DNA from: Palsa-1447 sp964509885
Lineage (GTDB): Bacteria; Verrucomicrobiota; Verrucomicrobiia; Opitutales; Opitutaceae
Reading direction: 5' to 3'
DNA length: 64,000 nucleotides
Assembly: GCA_964509885.1 (NCBI GenBank)
Contig: CAZDZL010000004.1
Location: 1-64,000, forward strand
Shown here: positions 23,648 through 32,717 of the stretch, piece after piece
How the letters are laid out: each line of letters opens with the position of its first letter
Numbering within the stretch: position 1 is the stretch's first letter
The notes under the pieces: generated by a model
What the model was told of the DNA's origin: nothing
What the model saw: the letters and a program-made list of their open reading frames with translations, nothing else
Databases searched by the model: none
Program-made: the position numbers and the translations under genes

Positions 23648-23878
23648 ATGTCCGCCTTCCCCATCACGCTCACCATCAGCCTCTGCCTCGCGTTCACTTT
23701 TGTCCTCTTCTTCCTCTGCGAGCGCCTGAACGGCCGCAGGGGAAGCGCGGAGCACGACTCGCTCCTCCCGCTGGCCGACGAGTCCCCCCGCCTGGCGCGG
23801 GCCAGGAGCGAAGCGGATGAGGGCTGCACGTCCGGATGCCGTTGCGACGATTGCCCGAACCGCGCCTGCCGGCCGTGA
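23648..23878 (+). CDS. Small membrane protein with cysteine-rich tail, cco locus
   Basis: A 76-residue protein: one N-terminal membrane helix (ITLTISLCLAFTFVLFFLCE, residues 6-25), a charged linker and a tail with five cysteines, CTSGCRCDDCPNRAC (residues 60-74). It leads the cbb3 oxidase locus and its stop overlaps the GTG of ccoNO (GTGA), which argues it is a real, coupled gene. Position recalls CcoS, the small copper-assembly protein, but the CcoS consensus (FDDLE...) is absent. The cysteine tail would suit copper binding or delivery to the oxidase, which is inference. The ATG is preceded by CCCCC. Confidence 0.65.
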   Translation: MSAFPITLTISLCLAFTFVLFFLCERLNGRRGSAEHDSLLPLADESPRLARARSEADEGCTSGCRCDDCPNRACRP

Positions 23879-26217
23879 CCACGGCTATGCCCGAAATGCC
23901 CTCCAGGACCGTCACGGTCGAGTTTAACGACAGGGTTGTCAGGCAGTTCCTCGTCGCCTCCCTTGTCTGGGGCGCCGTGGCCATGACGGTCGGCGTCCTG
24001 ATCGCCGCGCAGCTCAACTACTGGCAGCTCAACTTCGCCACGCCCTGGCTGACGTGGGGGCGCCTGCGCCCCCTTCACACAAACGCGGGCATCTTCGCCC
24101 TCGTCGGGAACATGATGTTCGCGGGCATCTACTATTCGACGCAGCGCCTGGTAAGGGCCCGTCTGGCGAGCGACTTCCTTTCGGCGGTGCACTTCTGGGG
24201 CTGGCAGATGATCATCGTCGCCGCCGCCATCACGCTCCCCCTCGGTTTCTCCCGGGGGAAGGAATACGCGGAGCTTATTTGGCCGATCAACATCGCCGTG
24301 ACCCTCATCTGGGTCGTCTTCGGCGTGAACTTCTTCTGGACGCTCGCGAGGCGCCGGGAGCGCAGCCTCTACGTCGCCATCTGGTTCTACATCGCGACCA
24401 TCGTGACGGTGGCGATGCTCTACATCGTCAACCACCTCTCGATCCCGACGAGCTTCACCCACAGCTACCCGCTCTTCGGCGGCGTGCAGGACGCGCTGGT
24501 GCAGTGGTGGTACGGGCACAACGCCGTGGCGTTCTTCCTCACCACGCCGATCCTCGGCATCATGTACTACTTCCTGCCGAAGGCGGCGGAGCGGCCCGTG
24601 TACTCCTACAGGCTCTCGGTGATCCATTTCTGGTCCCTGGTCTTCGTCTACATCTGGGCCGGTCCCCACCACCTTCTGAACACCGCCATCCCCGGCTGGC
24701 TGCAGTCCCTCGGCACAACGTTCTCGCTCATGCTCTGGGCCCCGTCCTGGGGCGGCATGCTGAACGGCCTCCTCACCCTTCGGGGCGCATGGGACCGCGT
24801 GAGGACGGACCCCGTGCTCAAGTTCTTCGCGGCGGCCGTGACCTTCTACGGCATGGCGACGCTCGAGGGGCCCCTCCTCTCGATCCGGAGCGTCAACGCG
24901 CTGGCGCACTACACCGACTGGATCATCGGGCACGTGCACATCGGCACCCTCGGCTGGAACGGGTTCATGGCGGCGGGGATGATCTACTGGCTCCTGCCCC
25001 GCCTCTGGAACAAACCGCTTTATTCGACACAGCTCGCCAACCTCCATTTCTGGGTGGGGACCGTCGGCATCCTTCTCTACGTCGCGGCGATGTGGACGAG
25101 CGGCATCACCCAGGGCGTCATGCTGAGCGCGACGACCGAGCACGGCACGGTCCTGGCCTACCCCAACTTCCTCGACACGCTGAACACCATCCGGCCGATG
25201 ATGCTCATGCGCATGATCGGAGGCGCGCTCTACCTCACGGGGTGGCTGCTCATGGCCTACAACTTCTGGCGGACGGTGCGCGGGGCCAAGGCGGTCAACG
25301 GGACCATAGAGGTCTTTGCGGACGAGCCCGCCGCAAAGGAGGAGACGGTCACCCTCGTGGGGACATTCCTGAACCCCCCGGTCGTGTTCTCGCTCCTCGG
25401 GGTCTGCTTCGCCAGCGTCTGGATGTTCGGGGGCAACCTGCTGAGCATCGCGGGGCTCATGGCCATGGGCGTCGTCGTCTGCCTGGCCTACGTCCACTTC
25501 GAGATCCGGGGCTACAAGTGGTCCGCATGGTACGACCGCCTTCTCGCCAACCCCGTCCCCTTCACGATTCTTGTGATTCTCGCGGTCTTCGCGGGAGGCA
25601 TGATACAGATCATCCCGACGGTGGTCGCCCACCAGGCGGCAAACGTCGAGGACCGCCGGCAGATCCCCTACACGCCCCTCGAACTCGAGGGCCGGGACCT
25701 GTACGTGCGCGAGGGGTGCTACCTGTGCCATTCCCAAATGATACGCACGCTGGTGCCCGACGTCCTGCGGTACGGGGACTACTCGCGCCTTGGGGAGTCG
25801 ATCTACGACCACCCCTTCCAGTGGGGCTCGAAGCGCAACGGCCCCGACCTCGCGCGCGTCGGCGCAAAGTACCCGAACGTCTGGCACCTGCGGCACCTGG
25901 AGGATCCCCGGTCGGTCTCCGTGGGCTCAAACATGCCGACCTACCCCTGGCTCCTCGCCAATCCCCTGGATACCTCCACCCTCATGAGGAAGCTGGCCGT
26001 CATGCGCACGCTGGGCGTGCCCTATCCGAACTGGACGCCGGAGCAGGTGGACGCGCGGGTAAACGAGCAGGCCAAGGCCATCGCCCTCGACCTGCGCGGC
26101 GCCGGCGCCTACGTCGCCCCCGACCGCGAAGTCATCGCCCTCATCGCCTACCTCCAGGGCCTCGGGAAGTATGAGAAGATCCCCGCGAAGGCGCCCTCCG
26201 ATGTGGACCCCCCCTGA
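23875..26217 (+). CDS. ccoNO: Fused cbb3 cytochrome oxidase subunits I and II (CcoNO)
   Basis: A 780-residue fusion of the catalytic subunit CcoN and the mono-haem subunit CcoO of cbb3 oxidase, the high-affinity terminal oxidase. CcoN spans about residues 20-470 with about twelve helices and the haem/copper ligands in LRPLHTNAGIFALVGNMMF, WWYGHNAVAFFLT, YIWAGPHHLLNTA and WIIGHVHIGTLGWNG. CcoO starts near residue 490, has one anchor helix, the haem site C615-Y-L-C618-H619 and the axial methionine in SNMPTYPWL. Such fusions are known in several phyla. The GTG at 23875 overlaps the stop of the preceding small gene; ATG 23887 is the alternative. Confidence 0.95.
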   Translation: MTTAMPEMPSRTVTVEFNDRVVRQFLVASLVWGAVAMTVGVLIAAQLNYWQLNFATPWLTWGRLRPLHTNAGIFALVGNMMFAGIYYSTQRLVRARLASDFLSAVHFWGWQMIIVAAAITLPLGFSRGKEYAELIWPINIAVTLIWVVFGVNFFWTLARRRERSLYVAIWFYIATIVTVAMLYIVNHLSIPTSFTHSYPLFGGVQDALVQWWYGHNAVAFFLTTPILGIMYYFLPKAAERPVYSYRLSVIHFWSLVFVYIWAGPHHLLNTAIPGWLQSLGTTFSLMLWAPSWGGMLNGLLTLRGAWDRVRTDPVLKFFAAAVTFYGMATLEGPLLSIRSVNALAHYTDWIIGHVHIGTLGWNGFMAAGMIYWLLPRLWNKPLYSTQLANLHFWVGTVGILLYVAAMWTSGITQGVMLSATTEHGTVLAYPNFLDTLNTIRPMMLMRMIGGALYLTGWLLMAYNFWRTVRGAKAVNGTIEVFADEPAAKEETVTLVGTFLNPPVVFSLLGVCFASVWMFGGNLLSIAGLMAMGVVVCLAYVHFEIRGYKWSAWYDRLLANPVPFTILVILAVFAGGMIQIIPTVVAHQAANVEDRRQIPYTPLELEGRDLYVREGCYLCHSQMIRTLVPDVLRYGDYSRLGESIYDHPFQWGSKRNGPDLARVGAKYPNVWHLRHLEDPRSVSVGSNMPTYPWLLANPLDTSTLMRKLAVMRTLGVPYPNWTPEQVDARVNEQAKAIALDLRGAGAYVAPDREVIALIAYLQGLGKYEKIPAKAPSDVDPP

Positions 26218-26239
26218 CGGATCACACAAGCCCGCCCCC

Positions 26240-26440
26240 ATGTTCCAACGACTCATCTACGAGGATTCCGCCGCGCTCTTCACGCTCGCGGCGTTCATCA
26301 CAGCGGCCTCGATATACTGCGCCATCAGCTGGCGCGCGCTACAAATGAAGCGACCCCAGCTCGAGCACTTCGAGAACCTGCCGTTCGCCACAGAGACGCC
26401 CCCCGCCCGCCATGCCGATACCGCCAAATCCGACGCCTGA
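26240..26440 (+). CDS. CcoQ-like small cbb3 oxidase subunit
   Basis: A 66-residue protein with one membrane helix (ALFTLAAFITAASIYCAISW, residues 10-29) and a polar tail. Its place between ccoNO and ccoP is that of CcoQ, which stabilises the oxidase. The N-terminal FQRLIYEDSAALFTLAAFI pattern resembles the short third subunit of cbb3 loci in related phyla. The ATG is preceded by CCCCC, and the 3' end overlaps ccoP by 29 bases. Confidence 0.7.
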   Translation: MFQRLIYEDSAALFTLAAFITAASIYCAISWRALQMKRPQLEHFENLPFATETPPARHADTAKSDA

Positions 26441-26999
26441 GGACCCCCTGCGCGAGCATGCGTACGACGGGATCCGGGAATTCGACCGGCGACTGCCCAA
26501 CTGGTGGCTCCTCACCCTCTATGCGAGCATAGTCTACTGGCTGGGCTTCTGGTCCTATTATGAGTGGATCCATGCCGGCCCGGACGGCCCCCACCGCGTC
26601 GACGCCGAGATGGCCCGCATCGAGGCCGACAGGCTCGCCTCGTCCCCCGCCCTGGACGACGCCGGTCTCTGGAAATCGAGCCGCAATGCCGTCATGGTGG
26701 ACGCGGGCCGGGCGACCTTCAACTCCACCTGCGCGGCCTGCCACCTTGCGAGCCTCCGGGGCAAGGACGAGAACCCGGCCGCGATCGGGCCCAACCTGAC
26801 CGACACGACGTGGATCCATGGCGGCCGGCCGACCGAGGTCTACGACACGGTCACAAAGGGTGTCCTTGCCAAGGGAATGCCGGCGTGGGGGCCGGTCCTC
26901 GGCCAGAGGAGGATCTCCGAGGTGGTCGCCTACGTGATGAGCCACCACACGGAGGGTGAGCCCATCGTGGCGGCGCCCGCGGACCCGGCGCCCCGATGA
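26412..26999 (+). CDS. ccoP: Mono-haem cbb3 oxidase subunit III (CcoP)
   Basis: A 195-residue CcoP. The N-terminal cytoplasmic part EHAYDGIREFDRRLPNWW (15-32) and the helix LLTLYASIVYWLGFWSYYEW (33-52) are typical of CcoP. The periplasmic domain has one haem-c site, C107-A-A-C110-H111, and the methionine ligand in KGMPAWG (M156). Canonical CcoP has two haem domains; this one has only one, so the electron entry route is shortened. The donor would be a periplasmic carrier such as one of the azurins. It overlaps the ccoQ-like gene by 29 bases. Confidence 0.9.
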   Translation: MPIPPNPTPEDPLREHAYDGIREFDRRLPNWWLLTLYASIVYWLGFWSYYEWIHAGPDGPHRVDAEMARIEADRLASSPALDDAGLWKSSRNAVMVDAGRATFNSTCAACHLASLRGKDENPAAIGPNLTDTTWIHGGRPTEVYDTVTKGVLAKGMPAWGPVLGQRRISEVVAYVMSHHTEGEPIVAAPADPAPR

Positions 27000-27002
27000 A
27001 GC

Positions 27003-28436
27003 ATGGCCTCAAACCTTCCAAACCTGGACGCCGTCACGACGATCCGCAGCGACGGCTCGCGGCCCTTCGTCCATCCGGCTGACGTTCACGGCCGGTTCGC
27101 CCGGGCCAGGCGGATGTCCGCGTACCTCCTGATTGTGACCTACCTGGCTCTGCCCTGGGTCAGGGTGCGGGGATACCCCGCCGTGTTCTTCGACGTCGCC
27201 AACCGGCGCTTCCACCTGTTCGGCGCCACCCTCGCCGCCCAGGACATGTGGCTGCTCTTCTTCGCCATCACGGGCCTCGGCTTCTCGCTTTTCCTCGTCA
27301 CGGCCCTCCTCGGGCGCGTCTGGTGCGGCTGGGCCTGCCCGCACACCGTGTTCCTGGACCACGTCTACCGCCGCATCGAGCGCTGGATCGACGGGGACGC
27401 GGTGCGCCGGCGCGCGCTCGACGCGGCCCCCTGGTCCCCCGGGAAGCTGGCCCGGCGCGCCGCCAAGGGCGCCCTGTTCCTCCTGGTCTCGGCGGCGATC
27501 GCCCACCTCTTCCTGGCGTACTTCGTGTCGATCCCCGACCTCTGGGGGATGATGGGCGCGGCGCCCGCCGAGCACTGGGGCCTCTTCGTGTTCATGGCCG
27601 TGTTCACGGGCGCGCTCTATTTCAACTTCGCCTGGTTCCGCGAGCAGCTCTGCATCGTCATCTGCCCCTACGGGAGGCTCCAGTCGGCGCTCATCGACGA
27701 CAATTCGCTCGTGATCGGCTACGACAAGGCCCGCGGGGAACCCCGCGGAAAGGCGGGCACGGCCGGCGCGGGCGACTGCGTGGCCTGCAACCGCTGCGTG
27801 CATGTCTGCCCGACGGGCATCGACATACGCCAGGGCCTCCAGATGGAGTGCGTCGGCTGCACCGCCTGCATCGATGCATGCGACGAGGTGATGTCCCGGC
27901 TCGCCCGCCCGAGGGGCCTCATCCGCTATGACTCCCAGAACGCATTCGCGGCGCGCGCCACCCGCTGGATCCGGCCGCGCACGGTGCTCTACGCGGCGCT
28001 TCTGCTCGCCGGGGCGGGAGTGTCCACCTGGGCGCTCTCGACGGTGCACCCCGTCAGCTTCGGCGTGACCCGCATCACCGGGGCGCCGTACATTGTCGAC
28101 GCCGCCTCGGTCCGCAACCAGTTCCTCATCAGGCTCGTGAACAAGCGGCCGGGGCCGTCCTCGTTCATCCTCACCCTCTCCGGACTGCCCGGGAACATCC
28201 GCCTGAGCGGCTTCGAGCAGGCCGTCGTCGTGCCCCCGATGGGCGAGGAGGTCCGCCCTCTCATCCTGCAGCAGCCGCGGGAAAGCTACGCCGCGCCTTT
28301 CGTGTTCGAGGTGCACCTCAGGGATGTCGCCGGGAACTACGAGCTGAAGCGCGCGGCTGAATTCCTCGGGCCCGATGCGAGGCTCCTGCGCGAGGAGGAG
28401 CAGGAAAGACATGAGCAACCCAAAACCCGCCCCTAG
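27003..28436 (+). CDS. ccoG: CcoG/RdxA cbb3 oxidase maturation ferredoxin
   Basis: A 477-residue membrane iron-sulfur protein of the CcoG (FixG/RdxA) family, which reduces copper during cbb3 oxidase assembly. Five hydrophobic segments are visible, with GRVWCGWACPHTVFLDHVYR in the membrane part and QLCIVICPYGRLQSALID. Two 4Fe-4S clusters are bound by CVACNRCVHVCPTG (about 260-273) and ECVGCTACIDACDEV. The C-terminal third is an immunoglobulin-like periplasmic domain. It follows ccoP by three bases and is part of the same operon. The 3' end overlaps the next small gene. Confidence 0.95.
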   Translation: MASNLPNLDAVTTIRSDGSRPFVHPADVHGRFARARRMSAYLLIVTYLALPWVRVRGYPAVFFDVANRRFHLFGATLAAQDMWLLFFAITGLGFSLFLVTALLGRVWCGWACPHTVFLDHVYRRIERWIDGDAVRRRALDAAPWSPGKLARRAAKGALFLLVSAAIAHLFLAYFVSIPDLWGMMGAAPAEHWGLFVFMAVFTGALYFNFAWFREQLCIVICPYGRLQSALIDDNSLVIGYDKARGEPRGKAGTAGAGDCVACNRCVHVCPTGIDIRQGLQMECVGCTACIDACDEVMSRLARPRGLIRYDSQNAFAARATRWIRPRTVLYAALLLAGAGVSTWALSTVHPVSFGVTRITGAPYIVDAASVRNQFLIRLVNKRPGPSSFILTLSGLPGNIRLSGFEQAVVVPPMGEEVRPLILQQPRESYAAPFVFEVHLRDVAGNYELKRAAEFLGPDARLLREEEQERHEQPKTRP

Positions 28437-28566
28437 CGGGGGCCGCATGCGGCCCTGGTTCTGGGTCCTCGCCGTGTTCGCGCTCCAGATCGCGGCATGG
28501 ACGGCATGGATGATGCTCGCCGCGCGCCATCCCGTCGCCGAGGTGCCGCTCACCACGTCCCGCTGA
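28411..28566 (+). CDS. Small single-helix membrane protein of the cco operon
   Basis: A 51-residue protein with one membrane helix (WFWVLAVFALQIAAWTAWMM, residues 16-35) and a short polar tail. It begins inside the end of ccoG (26-base overlap), with a good Shine-Dalgarno-like AGGAAAG five bases before the ATG, one of the few in this window, and ends five bases before the next gene. Position suggests a FixH/CcoH-like or CcoS-like assembly role, but it is shorter than FixH and lacks the CcoS consensus. Function unknown. Confidence 0.6.
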   Translation: MSNPKPAPSGGRMRPWFWVLAVFALQIAAWTAWMMLAARHPVAEVPLTTSR

Positions 28567-28571
28567 CCGGC

Positions 28572-29267
28572 ATGGACCTCGCCGCCGTCAACTCGCCGGA
28601 GACAGCCTTTGTCGCGGGGCTCATCACCAGCCTGCACTGCGCCGGCATGTGCGGGCCGCTCGCCTGCTCGCTCATGCCGATGCGGGGCGACCGCTCGGAC
28701 GCCCAGGTCGTGAGCACGGTCTACCACTCCACCCGCCTCGGCGCCTACACGGTCCTCGGCGCCGTGGCGGGCGGGCTGGGAGGCGCCCCCCTGTCCTGGT
28801 TCACCCACTCCGCGCTGAGGTGGCTCCCCTGGGTGATGGTGCTCTTCTTCCTCGCCCTCGCGCTGCGATGGGACCGGTACATCCCCAGGCCGTCCTTCCT
28901 CGGAAGGTGGGTGCTCCGCCTTCAGGGGAGCCTGCGCGGCATGCCCCGCACCCGGGCCGCGGCGGCGCTCGGACTGGCCACGCCGCTCCTGCCCTGCGGG
29001 CCGCTCTACTTCCTGGTGGCCCTGGCCCTGCTGTCAGGTTCCGCGCTGCGCGGGGCGGAGTTCATGCTGGCGTTCGGCCTTGGGACGGTGCCGCTCCTCT
29101 GGCTCGTGCAGACGCAGTTCTACCGGGTGAACGCATGGCTGTCGCCGGCATGGGCCGCCCGGGGGCGCATAGTTCTCTCCCTAACGGCCGCGGCCGTCAT
29201 CGCATGGCGCCTTCGGGCCACGCTCGGGTTCCCGGGCCCGGACCCGGCCTCGCTGATCTGCTTCTGA
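28572..29267 (+). CDS. TauE/SafE-like membrane protein of cbb3 loci (COG2836 type)
   Basis: A 231-residue membrane protein with about six helices. The first helix carries the motif SLHCAGMCGPLACS and the fourth the LATPLLPCGPLYFLVALALL segment, both diagnostic of the COG2836 branch often found with cbb3 oxidase genes and annotated as sulfite exporter TauE/SafE or UreH-like. The paired His/Cys/Met motif hints at copper handling, consistent with the neighbours ccoG and ccoI. ATG 28572 is the start that begins just before the first helix. The next gene starts two bases after its stop. Confidence 0.85.
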   Translation: MDLAAVNSPETAFVAGLITSLHCAGMCGPLACSLMPMRGDRSDAQVVSTVYHSTRLGAYTVLGAVAGGLGGAPLSWFTHSALRWLPWVMVLFFLALALRWDRYIPRPSFLGRWVLRLQGSLRGMPRTRAAAALGLATPLLPCGPLYFLVALALLSGSALRGAEFMLAFGLGTVPLLWLVQTQFYRVNAWLSPAWAARGRIVLSLTAAAVIAWRLRATLGFPGPDPASLICF

Positions 29268-29268
29268 G

Positions 29269-31710
29269 ATGCCCGCGCCCCTCTTAGAGCCCGCCCCCGC
29301 GGCCCCCCGGCGAGCACACCCTGGGTGCCGCCACTGCGGCGCCCCGCTCATCGACACCCGGATGCAGGAGACGGGATTTTGCTGCACGGGCTGCGCCTAC
29401 GTCCACCGGCTGGTGGCGGAGCACGGGCTGTCGAAATTCTACCGGATAAAGGATCCCGTCACCGCGCCGACGGACCCGGCCGTTTTCCAGCCTCGGGACT
29501 ACACGTGGCTCGGGGAGGCTCAGGCGCAGGCCGAGGACGCGATCCCCGCACCAGGGATCCCCTGCCTCACCCTCGGGATCCAGGGAATTTCCTGCGCGGG
29601 CTGCGTCTGGCTGATCGAGCGGCTCTATGGCCAGCAGCGGGGCGCCAGGGACGTGGTGGTCAACGCGCAGCTCGGCACGATGCATCTGCGCTGGGTCCGC
29701 GGGGAGTTCTCGGCGGTCGACTTCGCGCGAAGACTGCAGTCGTTCGGATACCTGACCGGACCCTCCGATAGCGGGGCCGATGGGCCCGCGAGCCGCGGAA
29801 TGGCCACCCGCATAGGGCTTTGCGCGGCATTCGCAATGAACGTGATGCTCTTCACCCTTCCGACGTATTTCGGGATGGCGCCCACGTCGGAATATGCGCG
29901 GCTCTTCAGCCTTCTCTCGGCGGTCTTCGCGACGCTTAGCTTCCTCGTCGGGGGGACCTATTTCCTGCGGCGCGCGGCGCAGGCCCTTCGCGAGGGGGCG
30001 GTGCACATCGACCTGCCGATCGCGCTCGGGGTCATCGGTGCCTATGTCGGCTCCCTGGCCGGATGGCTGCTGGGCGACGCCCGGTTCGTCTACTTCGACT
30101 TCGTCTCGGCGTTCATCCTTCTGATGCTTGTCGGCCGGTGGGCCCAGGTGGCGGCGGTTGAGCGCAACCGGCGGCGCCTGCTCAGCCTGCAGCCGGTGCC
30201 GCAAAGGGTGCGTGTTGTCGCGCCGGACGGCCTTATAAGCGAGGTCCCCCCGCAGCGCATATCCAATGGGCAGGTCCTCATCGCGGCTCCCGGCCAGGTC
30301 GTTCCCGTGGACTCGCGGCTCGACGCCGCGACCGCCGACTTCTCGCTGGCCTCGATCAACGGCGAGGCCGAGGCGAGGACCTTCCGCCACGGCCAGCGCG
30401 TCCCCGGGGGTTCCGTCTGCCTCAGCCTCGGAGGGATCCGCCTCGTGGCGCAGCAGCCGTGGGGCGAGTCGCTTCTGGCGCAGCTGACGGCGCCCGCGTC
30501 GCGCGGCGGATGGCACCAGAGATTCCTCGAGTCCGTGATCCGGGTCTACCTGGTCTCCACGATCGCCGTCGCCGCCCTCGCCGGCCTTGGCTGGTGGCTC
30601 TCGAGCGGCGACGTGCAGCGCACATGGTCCGTCGTCATCTCGGTGCTCGTCGTGTCGTGCCCGTGCGCCATAGGGCTGGCCATCCCCCTTGCCGACGAGA
30701 TAGCGACCGTCGCCGTCCGCCGGCACGGGGTGTTTGTCCGCGAGGGCGACCTCTGGGCTAGGCTCGGGCACGTGCGAAAGCTGGTCTTCGACAAGACGGG
30801 CACGCTCACGCTGGAATGCCCCGAGCTTGAGAATCCGCAGTCGCTGCGGGCCCTTGACCACGAGGCGCGGTGCGCGCTTCTCGCGCTCGTGCGCGACAAT
30901 CCCCACCCCGTCAGCCAGAGTCTCTGCGGCAACCTATTGGCCGACGGGGCGCACCAGCCAGCCGACGGCGACATTCGGGAGACGGTGGGCATGGGCGTCG
31001 AGATCACCGCTGCCAACGGGCGCACCTGGTCGCTTGGCCGGCCGGGATGGACCCATGCCGGCGCCGGCCATGGGAACGGGTCCACCGGCCAAGGCGACGA
31101 CGGGACCTCGGCCATCCTGGCTTGCGATGGAAGAGCCGTCGCCCGGTTCAGCTTCTCAGACCGGGCCCGCCCGGATGCACAGGCGGAGTTGGCCGCGCTC
31201 TCATCGCAGGGATATGCAACCTACATCCTGAGCGGGGACAGGAGCTCCAAGGTGGCCGCACTGGCCGCCGAGCTCGGCCTGCCCGCTGGGAGATGCCTGG
31301 GGGAGCTCAGTCCCCAGGGCAAGGCCGACTGGCTGTGCGAACACGGCGCGGGCGACGCACTTATGCTCGGCGACGGTGCCAATGACAGCCTTGCTTTCAA
31401 CCAAGCGCTCTGCAGGGGCACACCGGTCATCCATCGGGGGCTGCTCGAACAAAAGGCCGACTTCTACTACCTGGGCCGCGGGATCGCGGGGATAAGGGCC
31501 CTGTTTGAGGTCAACGCCACCCGCCGCCGCGTCCGGGGCGTGATCCTCGCGTTTTCAGTGGCCTACAACCTAGTTGTCGTCGGACTCGCCGTCACCGGCC
31601 GCGTGAATCCCCTGGTGGCCGCGGTCCTCATGCCGGCGAGCTCGCTGGCCACACTGGCGATCGTGGGTCTCGGCATGCGCCGCGCGCTGACGATGTCCCG
31701 GCGCGACTGA
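29269..31710 (+). CDS. ccoI: CcoI copper-exporting P-type ATPase
   Basis: An 813-residue P1B copper ATPase that supplies copper for cbb3 oxidase. The N-terminus has a zinc-ribbon-like C20-x2-C23 and CCTGCAYVHRLVAEHGLSKF segment, typical of CcoI, then a metal-binding domain with SCAGC (109-112 around the cysteines). The membrane copper site is C464-P-C466, the phosphorylation site D508-K-T-G-T and the hinge GDGANDSLA. Eight membrane helices are expected. It closes the cco operon, two bases after the TauE-like gene, and converges with the PocR-AraC regulator. Confidence 0.92.
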   Translation: MPAPLLEPAPAAPRRAHPGCRHCGAPLIDTRMQETGFCCTGCAYVHRLVAEHGLSKFYRIKDPVTAPTDPAVFQPRDYTWLGEAQAQAEDAIPAPGIPCLTLGIQGISCAGCVWLIERLYGQQRGARDVVVNAQLGTMHLRWVRGEFSAVDFARRLQSFGYLTGPSDSGADGPASRGMATRIGLCAAFAMNVMLFTLPTYFGMAPTSEYARLFSLLSAVFATLSFLVGGTYFLRRAAQALREGAVHIDLPIALGVIGAYVGSLAGWLLGDARFVYFDFVSAFILLMLVGRWAQVAAVERNRRRLLSLQPVPQRVRVVAPDGLISEVPPQRISNGQVLIAAPGQVVPVDSRLDAATADFSLASINGEAEARTFRHGQRVPGGSVCLSLGGIRLVAQQPWGESLLAQLTAPASRGGWHQRFLESVIRVYLVSTIAVAALAGLGWWLSSGDVQRTWSVVISVLVVSCPCAIGLAIPLADEIATVAVRRHGVFVREGDLWARLGHVRKLVFDKTGTLTLECPELENPQSLRALDHEARCALLALVRDNPHPVSQSLCGNLLADGAHQPADGDIRETVGMGVEITAANGRTWSLGRPGWTHAGAGHGNGSTGQGDDGTSAILACDGRAVARFSFSDRARPDAQAELAALSSQGYATYILSGDRSSKVAALAAELGLPAGRCLGELSPQGKADWLCEHGAGDALMLGDGANDSLAFNQALCRGTPVIHRGLLEQKADFYYLGRGIAGIRALFEVNATRRRVRGVILAFSVAYNLVVVGLAVTGRVNPLVAAVLMPASSLATLAIVGLGMRRALTMSRRD

Positions 31711-31751
31711 CCCACGGGGACGTGCCCCTGATGGACGCGGCCGTCGTCGAA

Positions 31752-32717
31752 TCATGCCGCCCTGGTGAGGGCGCCGTTGCGGCCGGTCGGCGAGATCCCG
31801 CGGTGCAGCCTTTCGCGGAAACTCGACGGAGCCTCGCCGGCCACGCGCCGGAAGACCCGGTTGAACTGCGAAAGCGACTGGAAGCCCGCCTCGTAGGCGG
31901 CCTCGCTGACGCGCTTGTGTGGATCCAGGAAAAGTTTCTTGAGCGTCTCCACGCGGATCCTCGCAAGGTAGTCCACGAACGTCAGGCCCGTCTCCCTCTT
32001 GAACATCTTGCAGAAGTAGAACTCGCTCAGGTTCACCGCGCGGGCGACCACGGCCAGCGACAGCTCCTCCGACTGGTGCTCGGCAATATAGGAGCGGGCC
32101 CTGGCGATCACGGGCGCCTCCGACAGGTTCTGGGTGACCACGATCTGGTTGCTGATCGCCGAGAGATGCTGGCCGAAGACCGAGAGCAGCCTGAGGGCCG
32201 AATCATACTGGCGCCGGGCAAGGATGCGCGTGCCGAAGTACGCCTTCTCAAGCGCGGACCTGTTCACTTGGACCTTCCATTCGGCGAGCTGGGCGAGAAT
32301 CCTCCCGAAACGGGCCTTGGTCGGCTTGCTAAGCATGACCTGCCCCGTCTGGAGGTAGCCCACGACCGTGGCGCCCACGCGGATCGGCACGGAGGACTCG
32401 CTCAACCCGGCGAAGCACTCCAGCGTCTTGGTCCCATGGTTGGCCTCCTGCTCCACCCTCTGCTGCAGCTGCAGGCAGGCCGCGCACGTCCTGTTCGTCC
32501 CGGCCATCAGCTCGCAGAAGGCGTTCCTGCGCCTCGACCCCTGAAGGGAGGCCTGGAAGGATCCCGTTGCCCTCATCCCCAGCGGGAGGCCGGTGGTTCC
32601 CTCAAAGGCCCCGTGGTAGTCGCGGTAGACCTCCGACTTCTCAAGCTGCGCGATCGTGTGCCGGTTGTTGCGATCGGCCGCGTCCGCTTCGGGCGGGTGT
32701 GAGGGCGTTGGGTGCAT
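31752..32717 (-). CDS. PocR-AraC transcription regulator
   Basis: A 321-residue regulator. The N-terminal part (about 25-190) resembles the PocR sensory domain, with NAFCELMAGTNRTCAACLQL and VGATVVGYLQTGQVMLSKP. The C-terminal AraC domain (about 215-310) has both helix-turn-helix segments: LSLAVVARAVNLSEFYFCKM and VSEAAYEAGFQSLSQFNRVF followed by FRRVAGEAP. PocR domains bind small diols or other ligands, often via the conserved cysteines. It lies downstream of the nitroreductase/alcohol dehydrogenase unit on the same strand (158-base gap), so control of that unit or of cco is possible but unproven. Confidence 0.85.
   Translation of the reverse strand: MHPTPSHPPEADAADRNNRHTIAQLEKSEVYRDYHGAFEGTTGLPLGMRATGSFQASLQGSRRRNAFCELMAGTNRTCAACLQLQQRVEQEANHGTKTLECFAGLSESSVPIRVGATVVGYLQTGQVMLSKPTKARFGRILAQLAEWKVQVNRSALEKAYFGTRILARRQYDSALRLLSVFGQHLSAISNQIVVTQNLSEAPVIARARSYIAEHQSEELSLAVVARAVNLSEFYFCKMFKRETGLTFVDYLARIRVETLKKLFLDPHKRVSEAAYEAGFQSLSQFNRVFRRVAGEAPSSFRERLHRGISPTGRNGALTRAA

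Noticed and set aside
23648..23878. Assignment of the first cco gene as CcoS
   Set aside because: Position and size fit, but the acidic FDDLE-type motif of CcoS is absent and the cysteine tail is not a CcoS trait; left as an unassigned small protein.
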